Shown here: piece after piece, positions 37,251 through 49,003 of the stretch
Position numbering within the stretch: the stretch's first letter is position 1
Layout: each line of letters starts with the position of its first letter
Assembly: GCF_001522545.3 (NCBI RefSeq)
Contig: NC_031768.1
Location: forward strand, 96,413,669 to 96,477,668
DNA from: Parus major
Lineage: Eukaryota > Chordata > Aves > Passeriformes > Paridae
Direction of reading: 5' to 3'
Length of the DNA: 64,000 nt
Notes under the pieces: generated by a model
What the model was told of the DNA's origin: nothing
Seen by the model: only the letters and a program-made list of their open reading frames with translations
Database searches by the model: none
Made by a program: the position numbers and the translations under genes

Positions 37251-40200
37251 TTTTAATTGATCTTTTAGAATAGCAGGTACTATCTCAACTAAACTGAAAA
37301 GAATTGCAGAAGTCACTAAGCAAAAGCCTGCTCAAAAAACCAAAGCAAGTCCTTGACTGGAGATGTGTCATGCAGACCATAGAGTATGCAGAGGAGATAC
37401 AGGAGGAAAGTAATAATCCCTTCATAAATATCATTCCTAGAGAGGAAAGAAATAGCGTAAGAGGAATTTGGTGTTGTTTCCTTTGATGTCTGTTCCTGGT
37501 TTCCCTGGGTGCAGCATAAGCTGTCTGCAGAAGTTTTGTGTGGCTCCCACTGGCACAGGAAAGGTATTTATGGCAAACACCTTCAGCCCTGCCGTGCTTG
37601 CTCTGGGAGCCTCATGGTGCAGCCAGCACAGCAAGCTTGCAGCTCGCTCTGACACGAGGAACTGAGCCCTCAGACAGAAATGTTTGTGGCTCATATGTCA
37701 AACCCCTTCAAAATGAGTGTGATTTATCTGGGATTAATTCTTCTCTATCTTTCCCCTTGCTTTGCTTTCTCCCCAAAGAACAATTCACATATGAACCACA
37801 TAAAGGTGACAAACTACTGTTTTGGGGCACAGTTGCTGCTGGAGAGGAAAAGGTAAAATGAAGTGCACAGTTAACAGGAAAAAATTTCTTCTAAGATCAG
37901 TATCTCTTCTTCTTTAATAGTCTGTCAGCCCAAACAAGTATAAGCATCACAAGCAAGGAGATTTTTAAAAGGAGTATAAACTTGTCACTTCACAAAAAAA
38001 TTACTCATAATTACTACATAATTTCAGCAGTCACTCACAGAAACTAGAGAAAAGCCTCAGGACAAACACAAACCCTAAATCTCAAAAGCTATACAAATGC
38101 CTATATGCCAGTGGTAAAAACTTTCTGGATGACCAAGAACAGAAATTATTTTAGCAAGGGCTAAACAGATAGAGTAGCTGAATAATACTAAAAGTGAATT
38201 CCCATTAATATTTATGGATGATATCAGTTAACTGATAGGAATAATGTTTTCTAATTTTATTGAGGAAACTTAGTAATAAACCTTGCATTTCTGAAGTTTT
38301 GTCTTTGCTTAGAATTGCAAGAGAAGGAAAGTTGCAGTTAAAATTACACTTTTGATATTGTTTTCTGTTCGCTAGCAAGTAGAAGACTAAAGGCTCTCAG
38401 TCTTCCAAACTTCTCTAAATGCATTGAATAACAATGACATTATACAATGATATTATTGCATAATATAAATCGTATTACATAACCCCCTGGAATCTTCTGC
38501 CTCTGGTGCAGTCCTGACTGAGCATTTCTGTCATCTGAATGGTGAATCTGAAGGCTGATTAAATCAAGCTGGGGGATCAGAAAGTAGAAGTCAAGAGAAA
38601 TACAGATTCAGAGCAGCAACCTCCCATGAATTTAACGTGAGCTGGTATTAAATGAAAGTGTAAAATATTTTTCATGCCTTTTCTTTAAAGAAAGTATTTC
38701 TGTTGTGACTGAGTTTCAGAGTCTGACAGGTTCCATCTGCAGGGCTCATAGCTTGCTGTGGCAGGCAGTTCAGTTCTGATTGTCCCTGCCCTACTCTGAC
38801 CCTTGCTTCACCTTGCACAGTGCCTGTGTTCATGCCTTGCATAGGGCCAGGCAGAAACAGGAATGTGTAAAGGACAGAGAAGAGGGAAAAGGTATGAATA
38901 AAGATCTTTAAGGAAGCTATGCATACTAACCTTAAGCTGGATGCTAGGGATTGTACCAGCATGAAAAGAAATCAATTCATTGCACATTTCTTAATGGAGG
39001 AAATTGCTCTTCACGTGTTTGAGTGCTCTGATGTGTCTGTGGATTGGTGGGAAAACCTGGGAGGTGACCAGCTGCCAGTGCAGTATGTGCAGCTTATTAT
39101 CTAGCTTGTGTCTCTCTGACAAGGAGAACAGATCAGACCTGAGTGACACTTGAGCTTGCATGTATCCATCTATATTCGTCTGACTTCCTTGTAACCCCTG
39201 GAGAGGTTACAGACAGATAGAGAGGTGTATATGTCTCTCTTACTAAAGAGATACCAGGTACAAATCTTGTATGCTGCTCCTTGGCCCTTCAGAGATTTAA
39301 ACAGGAGATACCTGCTCAGTAGCAACTCATCCACACTGGTCTGCAAGCTGCCAAGGTTGTTGAAACTCCCACTGGGCTGGTTATCAGGGCTCTAAAAGGC
39401 CTGGAAATGATGGAGAAGCTGGCTCTCTTCTCAGCTTCTGACAAAGCCAGTGGCACAGCATAACTTCATATCATATGGGAGAGATGGGAGGCATCTTTCC
39501 AGCTGTGTAATGGAGCATGATGAAGGGCTCTTGAGCTGAGCCCGAGCAAACTGGTATCTGTATGCAGAGTGAAGCAGGGCAGGGATTGCTGGTTGGATGC
39601 AGGAGCATCACAGCTGGGTTAGCACGGCAACATGCCAAGAAGATTAGCCCCATCCTCAGAGCTTGCTGTGTTTTGCAGTTTCAGGAGTTAATTTTCTTAG
39701 TATAAATTTTGGGACAGCTTGCCTTATACACTGGGCTCATTAGGAACTCTCTTTGATTAATGATTAGATGACAATATGTTTTTATTTCTTCTGAAATCCA
39801 TTAAATGTTTCTATTTTATTTGAGCATTCTGTCAGCTAACCAGCAAAGTCCACATAGGGAATGTTTCAGGAATCCTAAACTCTACCATGGCTCATGTAAC
39901 ATGAACTTGCTCCATGTATAATTGTTCTGCCTATTAGGCATTAACAATTCTTTTTACATCCTGATCAAAGAAAGTAAATACAACTAACAGCTGTTGGATT
40001 TCATGACAGTGATGCTGAGCACAATGTCTAACTGTCCTGACATGTTCTTTGATATAAGTCCAGGCCTCTGGAATTTCTCACAGAAAGCTAACAATAGACA
40101 CTATAGCACTATCAAATAGCAGTCCTTCCAACAAAATAAAAACCTTTGCATTTATGACTTGTATTATCCAAATATGATTTTTTTTCAATTATTTTTTAAT

Positions 40201-41564
40201 TGAAATCCCCCTGAATTGCTTTGCTGACATCTTCAAAGCAGCAAGATGTAAAGTTCTACTGGCTTCAGTTCCCATTGGCAAGTAAGATGTGCAGATGGCC
40301 ATAACAGCTAAAGAAGAAAGATAAGGAACAGAGAACCTCCTTTTTCACATTATAGGTACATCTGGCTTCAGCCAGAGGAGAGATTGATATCTTAGTGACT
40401 TCTATTTATAGCATATGTCTGCATTAAGGAAATAACATTTGTGCCTTTTAAACACCAGTTTGTACTGATTTCCACAGAATCCACAATCTGTCGTTTTGGT
40501 TTTTTTTTCTGATTTTCCCAGGAACACACGCTCTGTAATTCTTTGCCTTGAGAACTGAAGGGGTTTGAAACTCTTATTCACATTTTATCTTACTGAAAAA
40601 ATTAGTTTCCTGGAGAAAAGAAAAAAAAAGAAAGAATAAAGAGAGAAAGAATCACAAGATAAGAAAGAGAATTTCACAGAAAAGCAGTCTTGCTAAAAAG
40701 TAACATAGGGTGGGTTGGGAAATGTGTAATAGTTTCATGGATTGTTGCTCTTACTGCAGAACAACTTTTTCTATACCACAGCTCCATCTGCTTTGCCAGG
40801 GTCTCATCAAGGATTAATTGTTAAATTATGAAGAAAATCTTCCTTAAACCAAACTGTTTCCACATGTAGCACAGGTCAGAGGGCTCCAGAGCCCCAAGTT
40901 TCCCTGTTTTCAGAAGTTGGCAGCCAAACTGTTCATTCATCTTTCCCCTCTGTAAGCCTATCACACATTCAGAACACTTCCTGATTGCCTTCTCCAGTGC
41001 TTGCATTTTATACATGTCTGTCTTTTTTGTCTTCTCCATGAAGAAATACAAGACCGTTGAAATGGTTTTCTTCATTTTATTCTGACATAGTATCCTTCTT
41101 AACCTCCTGTCCTTATCTACTGATTAGTGCTGTTGGGAACTATTAAACACTTGCAGCAGCCTGCCTCTGAGCTGGCTGCACTTCAGGACTGAGAAAAGTT
41201 GCTCTCTAATGTCTCTCTGGAAGTGGAAGTCTCTGGGTAAAGAGGAAAAGAAAAATAATGAGAAGTTATTCAGGTTTAGCATCCTTTCATGCCACTTCTC
41301 TTGCCATGTAAGAGGATGTGGTTTTGAAGAATGGGATACACACAGGGGAGAATGGGAACACGAAGAGGTGAATCTGATATGTATTCATAACTCCAAAGAA
41401 TATTATTTAATAATCATGATAAGAAATCATTGAGAGTCTTATAGTGATGACTCTTAAATATTAGAACTGGTACAAACAGCAGAGGAAAGAATAAAAGAAA
41501 AAGAGACGGAAACATAAAGGGTGTTGGTTGTTTTCCTAATTGGATTTATCTATCATTAGAAGAA
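37251..41564. other. AT-rich noncoding DNA, no gene recognised
   Basis: No gene or known repeat family. A moderately GC-rich patch with a few CpGs lies at about 37490-37680, and a purine-rich simple tract at 40613-40671. Confidence 0.5.
40613..40671 (+). repeat. Purine-rich low-complexity tract
   Basis: Almost entirely A and G over about 59 bp, with AAAG and AGAA words. It is simple sequence and could in principle form a triplex. No function is assigned. Confidence 0.75.
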
Positions 41565-42090
41565 CCAGTTTAACACCACAGCAGATGCCCCACTCAGCCA
41601 GACCTGTGGTCCATCTGCCCTGGACTCTACCTCCAACAGTGGCAATACTGTGGTAATTTTGGGGAAGGTCAGGAGAATGGGCACTGTGTGCAGTCAGTCC
41701 CTGGCCTTGGTACTGCTCCAGCCTTCAGGACTGTTCTGTGTGTTAGAGGGTGGATTCCTGCCCAGGCCCTTTTACCCATCTGTTTCTGGATCTCTGGTCT
41801 ATTATTTGTCTAAGCTTTCTCTGAACCTGCTCCCTCAGGAAGCATTCCCTGCCACACAAGATAGTATTTTCACCTGTGGTCATTCCTATTGCCTGAGTGT
41901 TCCCTATTCCTAGTATTGCAGGATCCACCTCCTGAATTATTTAATCAGCTTTAATCTTATTCCCCCCATTGTCATTTTTAATTTTTAATTCAGATTGAGG
42001 AGTTTCTGTCTTTTCAGTCTCCCCTCATAAAGCAGATTCTCTGACTCCTCCATTGTTTCAGTTGCCTTTCTTTGTACCTGAAAGAGTACA
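41565..42090 (-). mobile_element. Ancient CR1/L3-type LINE remnant
   Basis: On the minus strand, 41600-41645 reads as the conserved 3'-region tract of old CR1 elements (plus-strand words GACCTGTGGTCCATCTG and CCTCCAACAGTGG). Further up, 41990-42080 holds TTTTCAGTCTCCCCTCATA and TTGCCTTTCTTTGTACCT, the antisense of an ORF2 tract found in such elements. Order and spacing agree with one highly decayed copy. It appears related to the plus-strand copy at 61.6 kb. No intact frame remains. Confidence 0.58.
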
Positions 42091-45000
42091 AAAGTATGCT
42101 GAAAGTGTTCAGCAAAGAAATATATTCAAACTTTGGATGTCTCTCCAGATATTTCCTGACACATTATCAGACTACTTTCTTTGCTGAATCTTGACTCTAT
42201 TTGAAAGCTAAAGACAAAATACTGGGTATCATCACATGTTTTCCAATTGTGTTTTCTAGTCTAAACCATTGAACAGCACCTGAAAATAGTAGTTTACATA
42301 TATTAAAAACATGTGTCTACTTGTTCTTTTTTTTTAAAAATGTCACTAAAACTTTGTGATCTGTGTTATCTATAATTCTCTTATATATCAAAGCATTTAA
42401 GACTTTTCATGCCAACAGATGCAGATGGAAACTCTTTTTCTACTCATTCTTATCACTTATAGATAAGGTCCTGAATGCATTTGACTTGCCTGCCATGACT
42501 AATATACCTTAAAGTAAAAGTAGGGCCTGACAACTCACTTAAAGGCATTTCTTCAACATTCTCTCTGGCTCTTTTGAGTATGCCTGTATCCACTGTTTGG
42601 TATTTTTCTACTCCTCCACATTGCCATTATTTTTTTTCTTCATTAGCAGTTTCAGCAGCCAGTATGGATATAGACTCTTCCACCCACCCTATTTACAGTT
42701 CCCATACATCTTTGTATACTTCCTTCTTGTGCAGATGGAGATATACTGACCTGTAAGTCATGGGGATCTACCTGCATTCTTTCTTCAATCACTTAAAGGA
42801 AAACTGGGTTATTTATTTAAATCCGTGTTTCTATCCAGAGACTTTTAAACTGCACATCAGGTCATTGCCATCTCTCTGTCTGCTGTTTGTTCCAATGTTA
42901 AAATATAATCTGTATTAACTCTAACATCAAAAACTCTAACTCTAACATCAAAAATTTATTCTCTCTTGTTTTGAAATACTTCAGGCACAAGGTATGAACC
43001 AAAATATACTTTGGGTAAACAGTGCCTTAGTGATGGTTGCTCAAAGTCCACAGACATCAATTATTTTTTGTGGAAAAATGACCTGCTATTTCCCCTCTCC
43101 CAAGTGTAATGTAACCCAGAAAGGGTTTCCTTTCAACAACCCAGTTTCATTACTTGGGCCTTGAGCAGTCCCTATGCAGTGTGTCTGTAACACTTGTGTG
43201 AGTCTTGCTGTGACAGAGACAATATTTTTTAAAGTGTTTGTGTTTTTAGGAGAACCCTTTCTTGCACCTCCCCACCCCCCAGCTTTTTTGATGGCAGAGA
43301 CCTTCTGCAACATGGTGCAAGGATAAGAGAACAAAATACAGACTCATTAAAATGCTTTGTGGATAATCCAGCCTGTCTGATGTAGTGTGACATACTGACC
43401 CACATAACAGCAGACAATCTACCTCCTCCCTGAAGAGGCACACCCCTAAAAGTGCCTGGATATGGAGAAGGGTAGGTACAAGGGCTGAGGTTCAAAATTA
43501 AAAAGAAAAAAATAAATCCTGTATAAAATGCAGAAAGCTTTCACTTCTTTCCTTTTCCCAGACATTCCTCAGGCTAAATTAACATTTTGGGGTTTTTCTT
43601 CTTTTGGTAATTCTCTACCTGGCTGCTTTGTATCTCATAAACCTGGTCCCTGGCTGCTTTTATAGAGGCACTCAGAAAAATGTGGCCATTCTTGGTGTTG
43701 TAGATAATTGTTGAGCATTTTCTCCTTTGCAGAGATAGTGTTATCTGCACAGGTAGTATTCTCGGGTGTTCTTCCAGCCTTTGGAAAATAGTTTTACTTT
43801 AATCTGTAGGCAATTTTCCCTCTAATGCCGTAGGCATGTGCTGCTCCTTTTGTGGCTGTTTACCAATTCTCTAACAGATTAATAGGAGAATAGTTCACTC
43901 GGTGACAATCTGAAACTTTAAAACACCCTCAAATGCCTCATTATGGACCAAATAAAATAGTTTGTTGTCTGTGAATGATTAGTCCCTCTCATATCTTCCT
44001 TGCTCTGTTGCTTCCAAAATGCTTATTTCAGGGTGCATTTATTTGCTTGTGCTGGCCTGTTTATAGCTACTGTATCCCTTCAGTGGGAGCTTACTGTATT
44101 TTCCTCATTTGCAGTAATCAGTGAATTTCCATGATCTACAATCATAATAAGTCAGTGGAGGAACGTTCTTCAGGAAACTAATTTCGGGTTCTAGGGCTGG
44201 GCTGTCATCTCCACTTCTGTCATGTTATGTAAGATGAAGCAAAAGAAATCACAGTGCTGGACAAAGAAGTGTTTGGAAAAGCAGGGCTAAAGGGAGATGG
44301 ATTTTTGCATAACTTTTCTGAAGAACAAAGCTTCTCAGCTGCATTGTAGTGCATCTTTATAATGGTTTATCTGCTTTTTATTAAAAGGCTGAAACACTGT
44401 TGTTCTCAGGCCTTTTCAGGCCTTCTAGGTTGCCATAAGCAGCTTTAGGGCCAGCACAGCTCCCCTGAGTCGCTTCAGGGCATTGCTCAAGATGTGTGCT
44501 GCAGTGTTTGCCCAAGAGCCAAAGAAACAAGGGGGAGAAGGTGAGGTAGGAATGGGTAACAGCTGAGGTGCAGAGGAGTTCACTCTCCTTCAGATCCCTT
44601 GCCTCTATCAGAAATGTGCACAGGAGTGCCACCTGTAAAAGAACCATGGTGAGGGGTTTTATTGTTTGGATAGGGTTGGGTTTCTTTTCCCCCCAGACAC
44701 AAGGTCTAAAGAGAAAATCTAAGGTCTTTCCACTGTGGGGAAGAAGGCTCTGGCTAGCTGAAACCAAACAGAAGGAAAAGGTAGGATGGGAAGTACCTGC
44801 AATAACAACTGTGTTTCATTTTGGCCAGGGCACCAACATTAAATCATTTGCACTCAAGAAGCTTTGAGGTGTTCTCTGGTAATAAGATCAACATAGGCAC
44901 TATTCTTGGTGCCCCTCCTCCAGTATCAAGAACTGGTCTCTGGCACTGCAGGTTTCTTGCTGAAGGAAAGGCATAAATGCTGCATCTAGCCCTGAGGCAC

Positions 45001-45297
45001 TTTCCCAGCAGGTTTCTGTTCAAGTATTGATCAGTTCTGGTTCTATAACTGAGCATACCCTTATATAAAATGGATATAATTTTTTTAGCTATTACTGAAA
45101 AAAGTAGGAAGAGAATAGATCAAGTCAGCCAATCTTTTACTGATCTCCTAAATAATCCTTAGTTAAGTTCAACAGAATGAGGCAGAAAAATGTGTCTATG
45201 CACAGACACAAAAGAATCATAAATTTAAAATATTTCTACAGCATATGAAATAGTTTATATTAACAGTTTAATAGTTTATATAAGTGTGACACAAATT
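42091..45297. other. AT-rich noncoding DNA, no gene recognised
   Basis: No gene or repeat family is recognised. A two-copy 21-bp repeat is listed separately. A 128-codon minus frame (44381-44767) has an internal methionine followed by a hydrophobic stretch that looks signal-like, but has no other support. Confidence 0.5.
42917..42954. repeat. Two-copy 21-bp-period direct repeat
   Basis: AACTCTAACATCAAAAA occurs at 42917-42933 and 42938-42954. This is a local tandem duplication with no known role. Confidence 0.85.
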
Positions 45298-45590
45298 TAG
45301 AATCATGGAAAATTTTTGACTCTTAAAAACCTCTGGAGGTCATTTAATCCAGCAGCCAATTCAAACTGGGCTCAGCTAGAACAGGATCTTTGTTCAATAC
45401 CTTGAGCAAATGAGCCTTAAGTATCACCAAATTTCGAGCTTCTCAAACTTCTCTAGACACCTGTTCAAGTGTTTGAACTCCCTGATTGTGAAAAACTAGA
45501 GCTTCACATGTCCCAGCATGTTCTTTTCACTACATGCCTTCAACAAAAGTCTGGCTCCATTTTCTGTACACTCTCCTGTAAAGCAGAAGA
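45298..45590 (-). mobile_element. Old CR1 LINE 3' fragment
   Basis: The plus strand begins AGAATCATGGAAAA (decayed 3' tail), then CTGGAGGTCATTTAATCCAG and CACCTGTTCAAGTGTTTGA. It continues with GATTGTGAAAAAC and GTCTGGCTCCATTTTCTGTA, all antisense to CR1 3'-region tracts in the right order. The divergence looks high. No usable coding frame remains. Confidence 0.72.
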
Positions 45591-48500
45591 CAGAAACTTA
45601 AAGACAGGCAAGGGAAAAGACTTGAAAAGAGGCGATAGTGAACCTAGAAAGTACAAAGAGTAAAATTTTCAAACTGGCTAGCTATACTTTCAGAGTTACT
45701 GAGTGTTGGCAGACAGAGAACTTGGAAAAACATGATATTAAGATGATCTTTCACGTGAAGAATCCTGGTTTGCAGATATACTAGGGAAGTAAGTATAAAT
45801 CCATGTTTTGTGTCCATTTTCTGGTTTGTTTTTGGGTTTTTTTTTACTCAGAATAGATTTTGGAAGATTAGAGTCTCCGACTCAGGTTTTTTTTGTTATT
45901 TTCTCTAAATGAAGAAGAGATTGTCTGAACTCACTAAGTACTGGGTGGTTTGGGATTTTTCAGAAATGTGCAAAAGTATAAAATACAACTTAAAGGTTGG
46001 ATAATAAGGTCAACAGCACACCTGCATGCTTAGAGAGCCAGTATCTCAGGGAACCTTCCCGCCTGATCACATCAGGAGAGGGCAGAGGTGGGCCCTTAGG
46101 TGTGTCACTAAATTGTCCCTTTCATTCAGCTTTCATGTTAGAGGAAATTAAATATACCAGTAGGGATTTACAAAAGGTGCTTCAAGTTGTTTTCCATCCC
46201 TGCACCTCTTCTACCTGCACATCCTTCAAAAATGAGGTCAGGAATTGCAAGCACCAGGCTCTCAGCAGCTGGAGCAGGGACTGTGCTGCAGCTCTGTGGT
46301 TTCTACAAGGTAGAAGCAAAACACCACAGGGATAGGTAGTTGTAAGTCATGCAGAGATAAACCCTGTGCTCAAATTGCCATTGCCAGGAAAGGTTTCACA
46401 GGATGAAACCAGTACTGCTGTGCAAGTGCTTTGACTGGAAAGAACTTTTACTACATTTGTAAGGAAAAAGGTTCAATTATTTTATGTTATTTAGATAAGT
46501 AAACTCTTCTTTCTTCAAATTACCCTTGTTTGCCCTTTGGGTTTTTCCCCCAGAACTCAGAGCAAGAAATTAATATAAAACCAAGGTGGTTGAGTTCTGA
46601 CCTCCATTAAAAAGCTTGCTAACTTTATGGCAGTTCCTTGCTGGTGTTTTGATTTCCTTGGTCACACTTAAAGGATTTCTCTTGTACAGTTTTTAAGCTG
46701 TGCTTCTATTTGCTTTAATGCATGATTTCCAAGAAATAAAATACATTTCCTTTTCCCCTTATTGCTACTTCAGTCTGTGTTTGTTTCCTTAAATTTGTAA
46801 ACCAATAAACATACTGACAAAGAACCTTTAGGGAATTTCTAAGGTCAGTTTAGAGAAGGATAATTTGTGATGCTGCTAACCTCAATGTAGTGTTAGCACT
46901 TTTGAATAAGTCTAACTACACTTTAAGGTATTGATGCCACCAATCAGCACTGATAGCTTGCTATCACAGAATCCAGCTCTTTGGCACTTCTTACACATAT
47001 TACACATGTAATACAGCATCAGAATCAATTATTATAAACACACCATTACGTGCAACACCCTACTTCTATCAGTTAGCTTGTAATCTTTAAACACCATGTG
47101 AGATTAACAAAGCTAAAGACCCAGTGCTGAGAGTGTCTTTCAGTCCTTCTTCAGCCTCAATTAATATGAAAAAGGTGTGTTTTTAAAAATCTTTGGCTCA
47201 CAAACCACTGAGAGAAATACTTGAGTATTTTTCCACTGCATTCTTGCTTGCTGAAATTCCAAAGGTACCAATGGGTTCCTTTTGGAGATGGAAATGGGGA
47301 TGAAAACGTGTATGAATACCACCAGTGCCACCTAGTGCTGCTGTGCCGGGAGAGCTGCAGCGGTTCCACGGAAACTCTGCTGCCTTTCACAGCAGCACAA
47401 CCTCACCTCGTTTTTCCATCCCAAACAGGGCAGGACAGCGTTGCTCCTGTGTCATCCTGTTTGCCAAAATCTTAAGAAATTAAGGTAAAGGCGCCTGAAA
47501 ATCCATAAGGTATATTACACTGTTCTGGGCTTATTTTGCCAGTAGGTTAACAAGCTGGTAAATGCTGAAGCATCTGTCTATATTTTCATGGAAACTCTTA
47601 GGGTTGGGATTGCCAGTGATTGCATATGTGAACGGCATCTGAGCAAGACTGGGACAGTGACTAGCTGGGTTCTAGCAGGAAAACTGACTGAATATAAAAA
47701 AGCAACTAAAAACCTTTCCCCTCTGCTGTGTTTTATATGCCCTTACCCTAAAGCATTCTTTTTACCTACTACATCCTTGCGCATGTTCTCTGAATAAATT
47801 TGACTCTCTTATACTGACTTTTCAGCCTTGGGCTTGGTCCTTCTCTTTTATTCAAGAAAATAAACAAACAGAATATTAACTGTCAAGTTTAGAAAGAAGG
47901 TCATGCATGCACAGTAAATCAGAAGGAACAAAAGCTGAGAGCTTTACATATGAACTAGTGTCAAGGAATAACCATCTCTGCCTATAGAAATGATTTCAGT
48001 TCAGTAAAATACATGAGCACTGTGTTTATGAATTGTCAGGGTGTTGCTTTACTTTCCTATTTCCTCTGTAGAAACCTGTTCCATTTGCACTGCTGTGTTC
48101 AGACTTCAGTTGCTGCTGGGGTCTGGGTACTGCAGCAAGGGAGGAATGGGGGTACTGAAAGGACCTTACCTTGCTGTGACTTCTCTTGCCCTTGTGATTG
48201 TGCCATGCTCCAATGTTCATCTCCAAGTTCTCCCACATGGCTCCAAGGAGATGTGTGAAGGTTTGTGTTTGAATCCTATCCATTCCCTCTGTGTGGACAG
48301 CAGCGCAGCAGAGAGAGTGGCAAACCTTGGAACTAAGGAAGCTTAATATTCTTTTCTGGCACTGTGTAATTTATCCAGCCCATGGTGGGATATTTATACT
48401 GCAAAGAGTGTGTGCATACTGCTGAACACAAGGAGGAATTACTGTTAGTGCTCTCAGATCAAATGGGCATTACCCTGCAGTGAGGCAGAGCTTGGTATCC

Positions 48501-48889
48501 TGCATGCAAGATTGTCTCAAGTGAAGTTCTCCAGCTTTGGACACTTGAAGTAACATTTCTGAACAGCATCACACTGATCTCATAGGCAGGCCAATGCAGC
48601 TGATGCTAAGGCTGTTACCCCTAATGAGGTTCTACAGAAAAATGTGGCACTGTCTTTTAGAAAGCAGGCTATTTGTTCATGGCAACACAAGGCCCAACAA
48701 AGGCTGCTTTGCCTGAAGCTCAGTGCTTAACTAAAGTTAATATGAGACATCTTCAGAATTCAGCTCTACTTGATTTAGCACACACTTTTAACTGGTCAGT
48801 CTAAAAGTTCCTACATCAGCATGTTGCTGCCTTTTACTTCGTCTCTTCAAGAGTCTTCAAGTAAATACTTGGAAATATTAGGTTCAATC
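45591..48889. other. Noncoding DNA, no gene recognised
   Basis: No gene or repeat family is recognised. Slightly GC-richer patches lie at 46060-46330 and 47330-47460, with open frames up to 112 codons that are unfamiliar. Confidence 0.5.
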
Positions 48890-48951
48890 TGACTTCTTTA
48901 ACTAGGTAATCTTTAAAAGTCCTTTCCAATACAAATCATTCTATGATTCTT
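48890..48951 (+). mobile_element. CR1 3' tail fragment, plus strand
   Basis: AGGTAATCTTTAAAAGTCC, TTTCCAATACAAATC and ATTCTATGATTCT match in order the last 50-60 bp of CR1 in the sense direction, ending in the ATTCTATG tail repeat. The 5' limit is uncertain. Confidence 0.75.
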
Positions 48952-48961
48952 AGTTCAGTGA

Positions 48962-49003
48962 TCACAGAATTATAGAATGCATAGGGTTGGAATTGACAAC
49001 ACA
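48962..49003 (-). mobile_element. CR1 3' tail fragment, minus strand
   Basis: ATCACAGAATTATAGAATG followed by AGGGTTGGAATTGAC is the antisense of the CR1 3' end. It lies about 10 bp from the plus-strand tail, so the two tails face each other. Only the last ~40 bp of the element is recognisable. Confidence 0.65.

Noticed and set aside
44381..44767. 128-codon minus-strand frame with an internal signal-peptide-like segment
   Set aside because: A hydrophobic stretch after an internal methionine is the only hint; there are no splice sites, domain or neighbouring exon to support a secreted protein.
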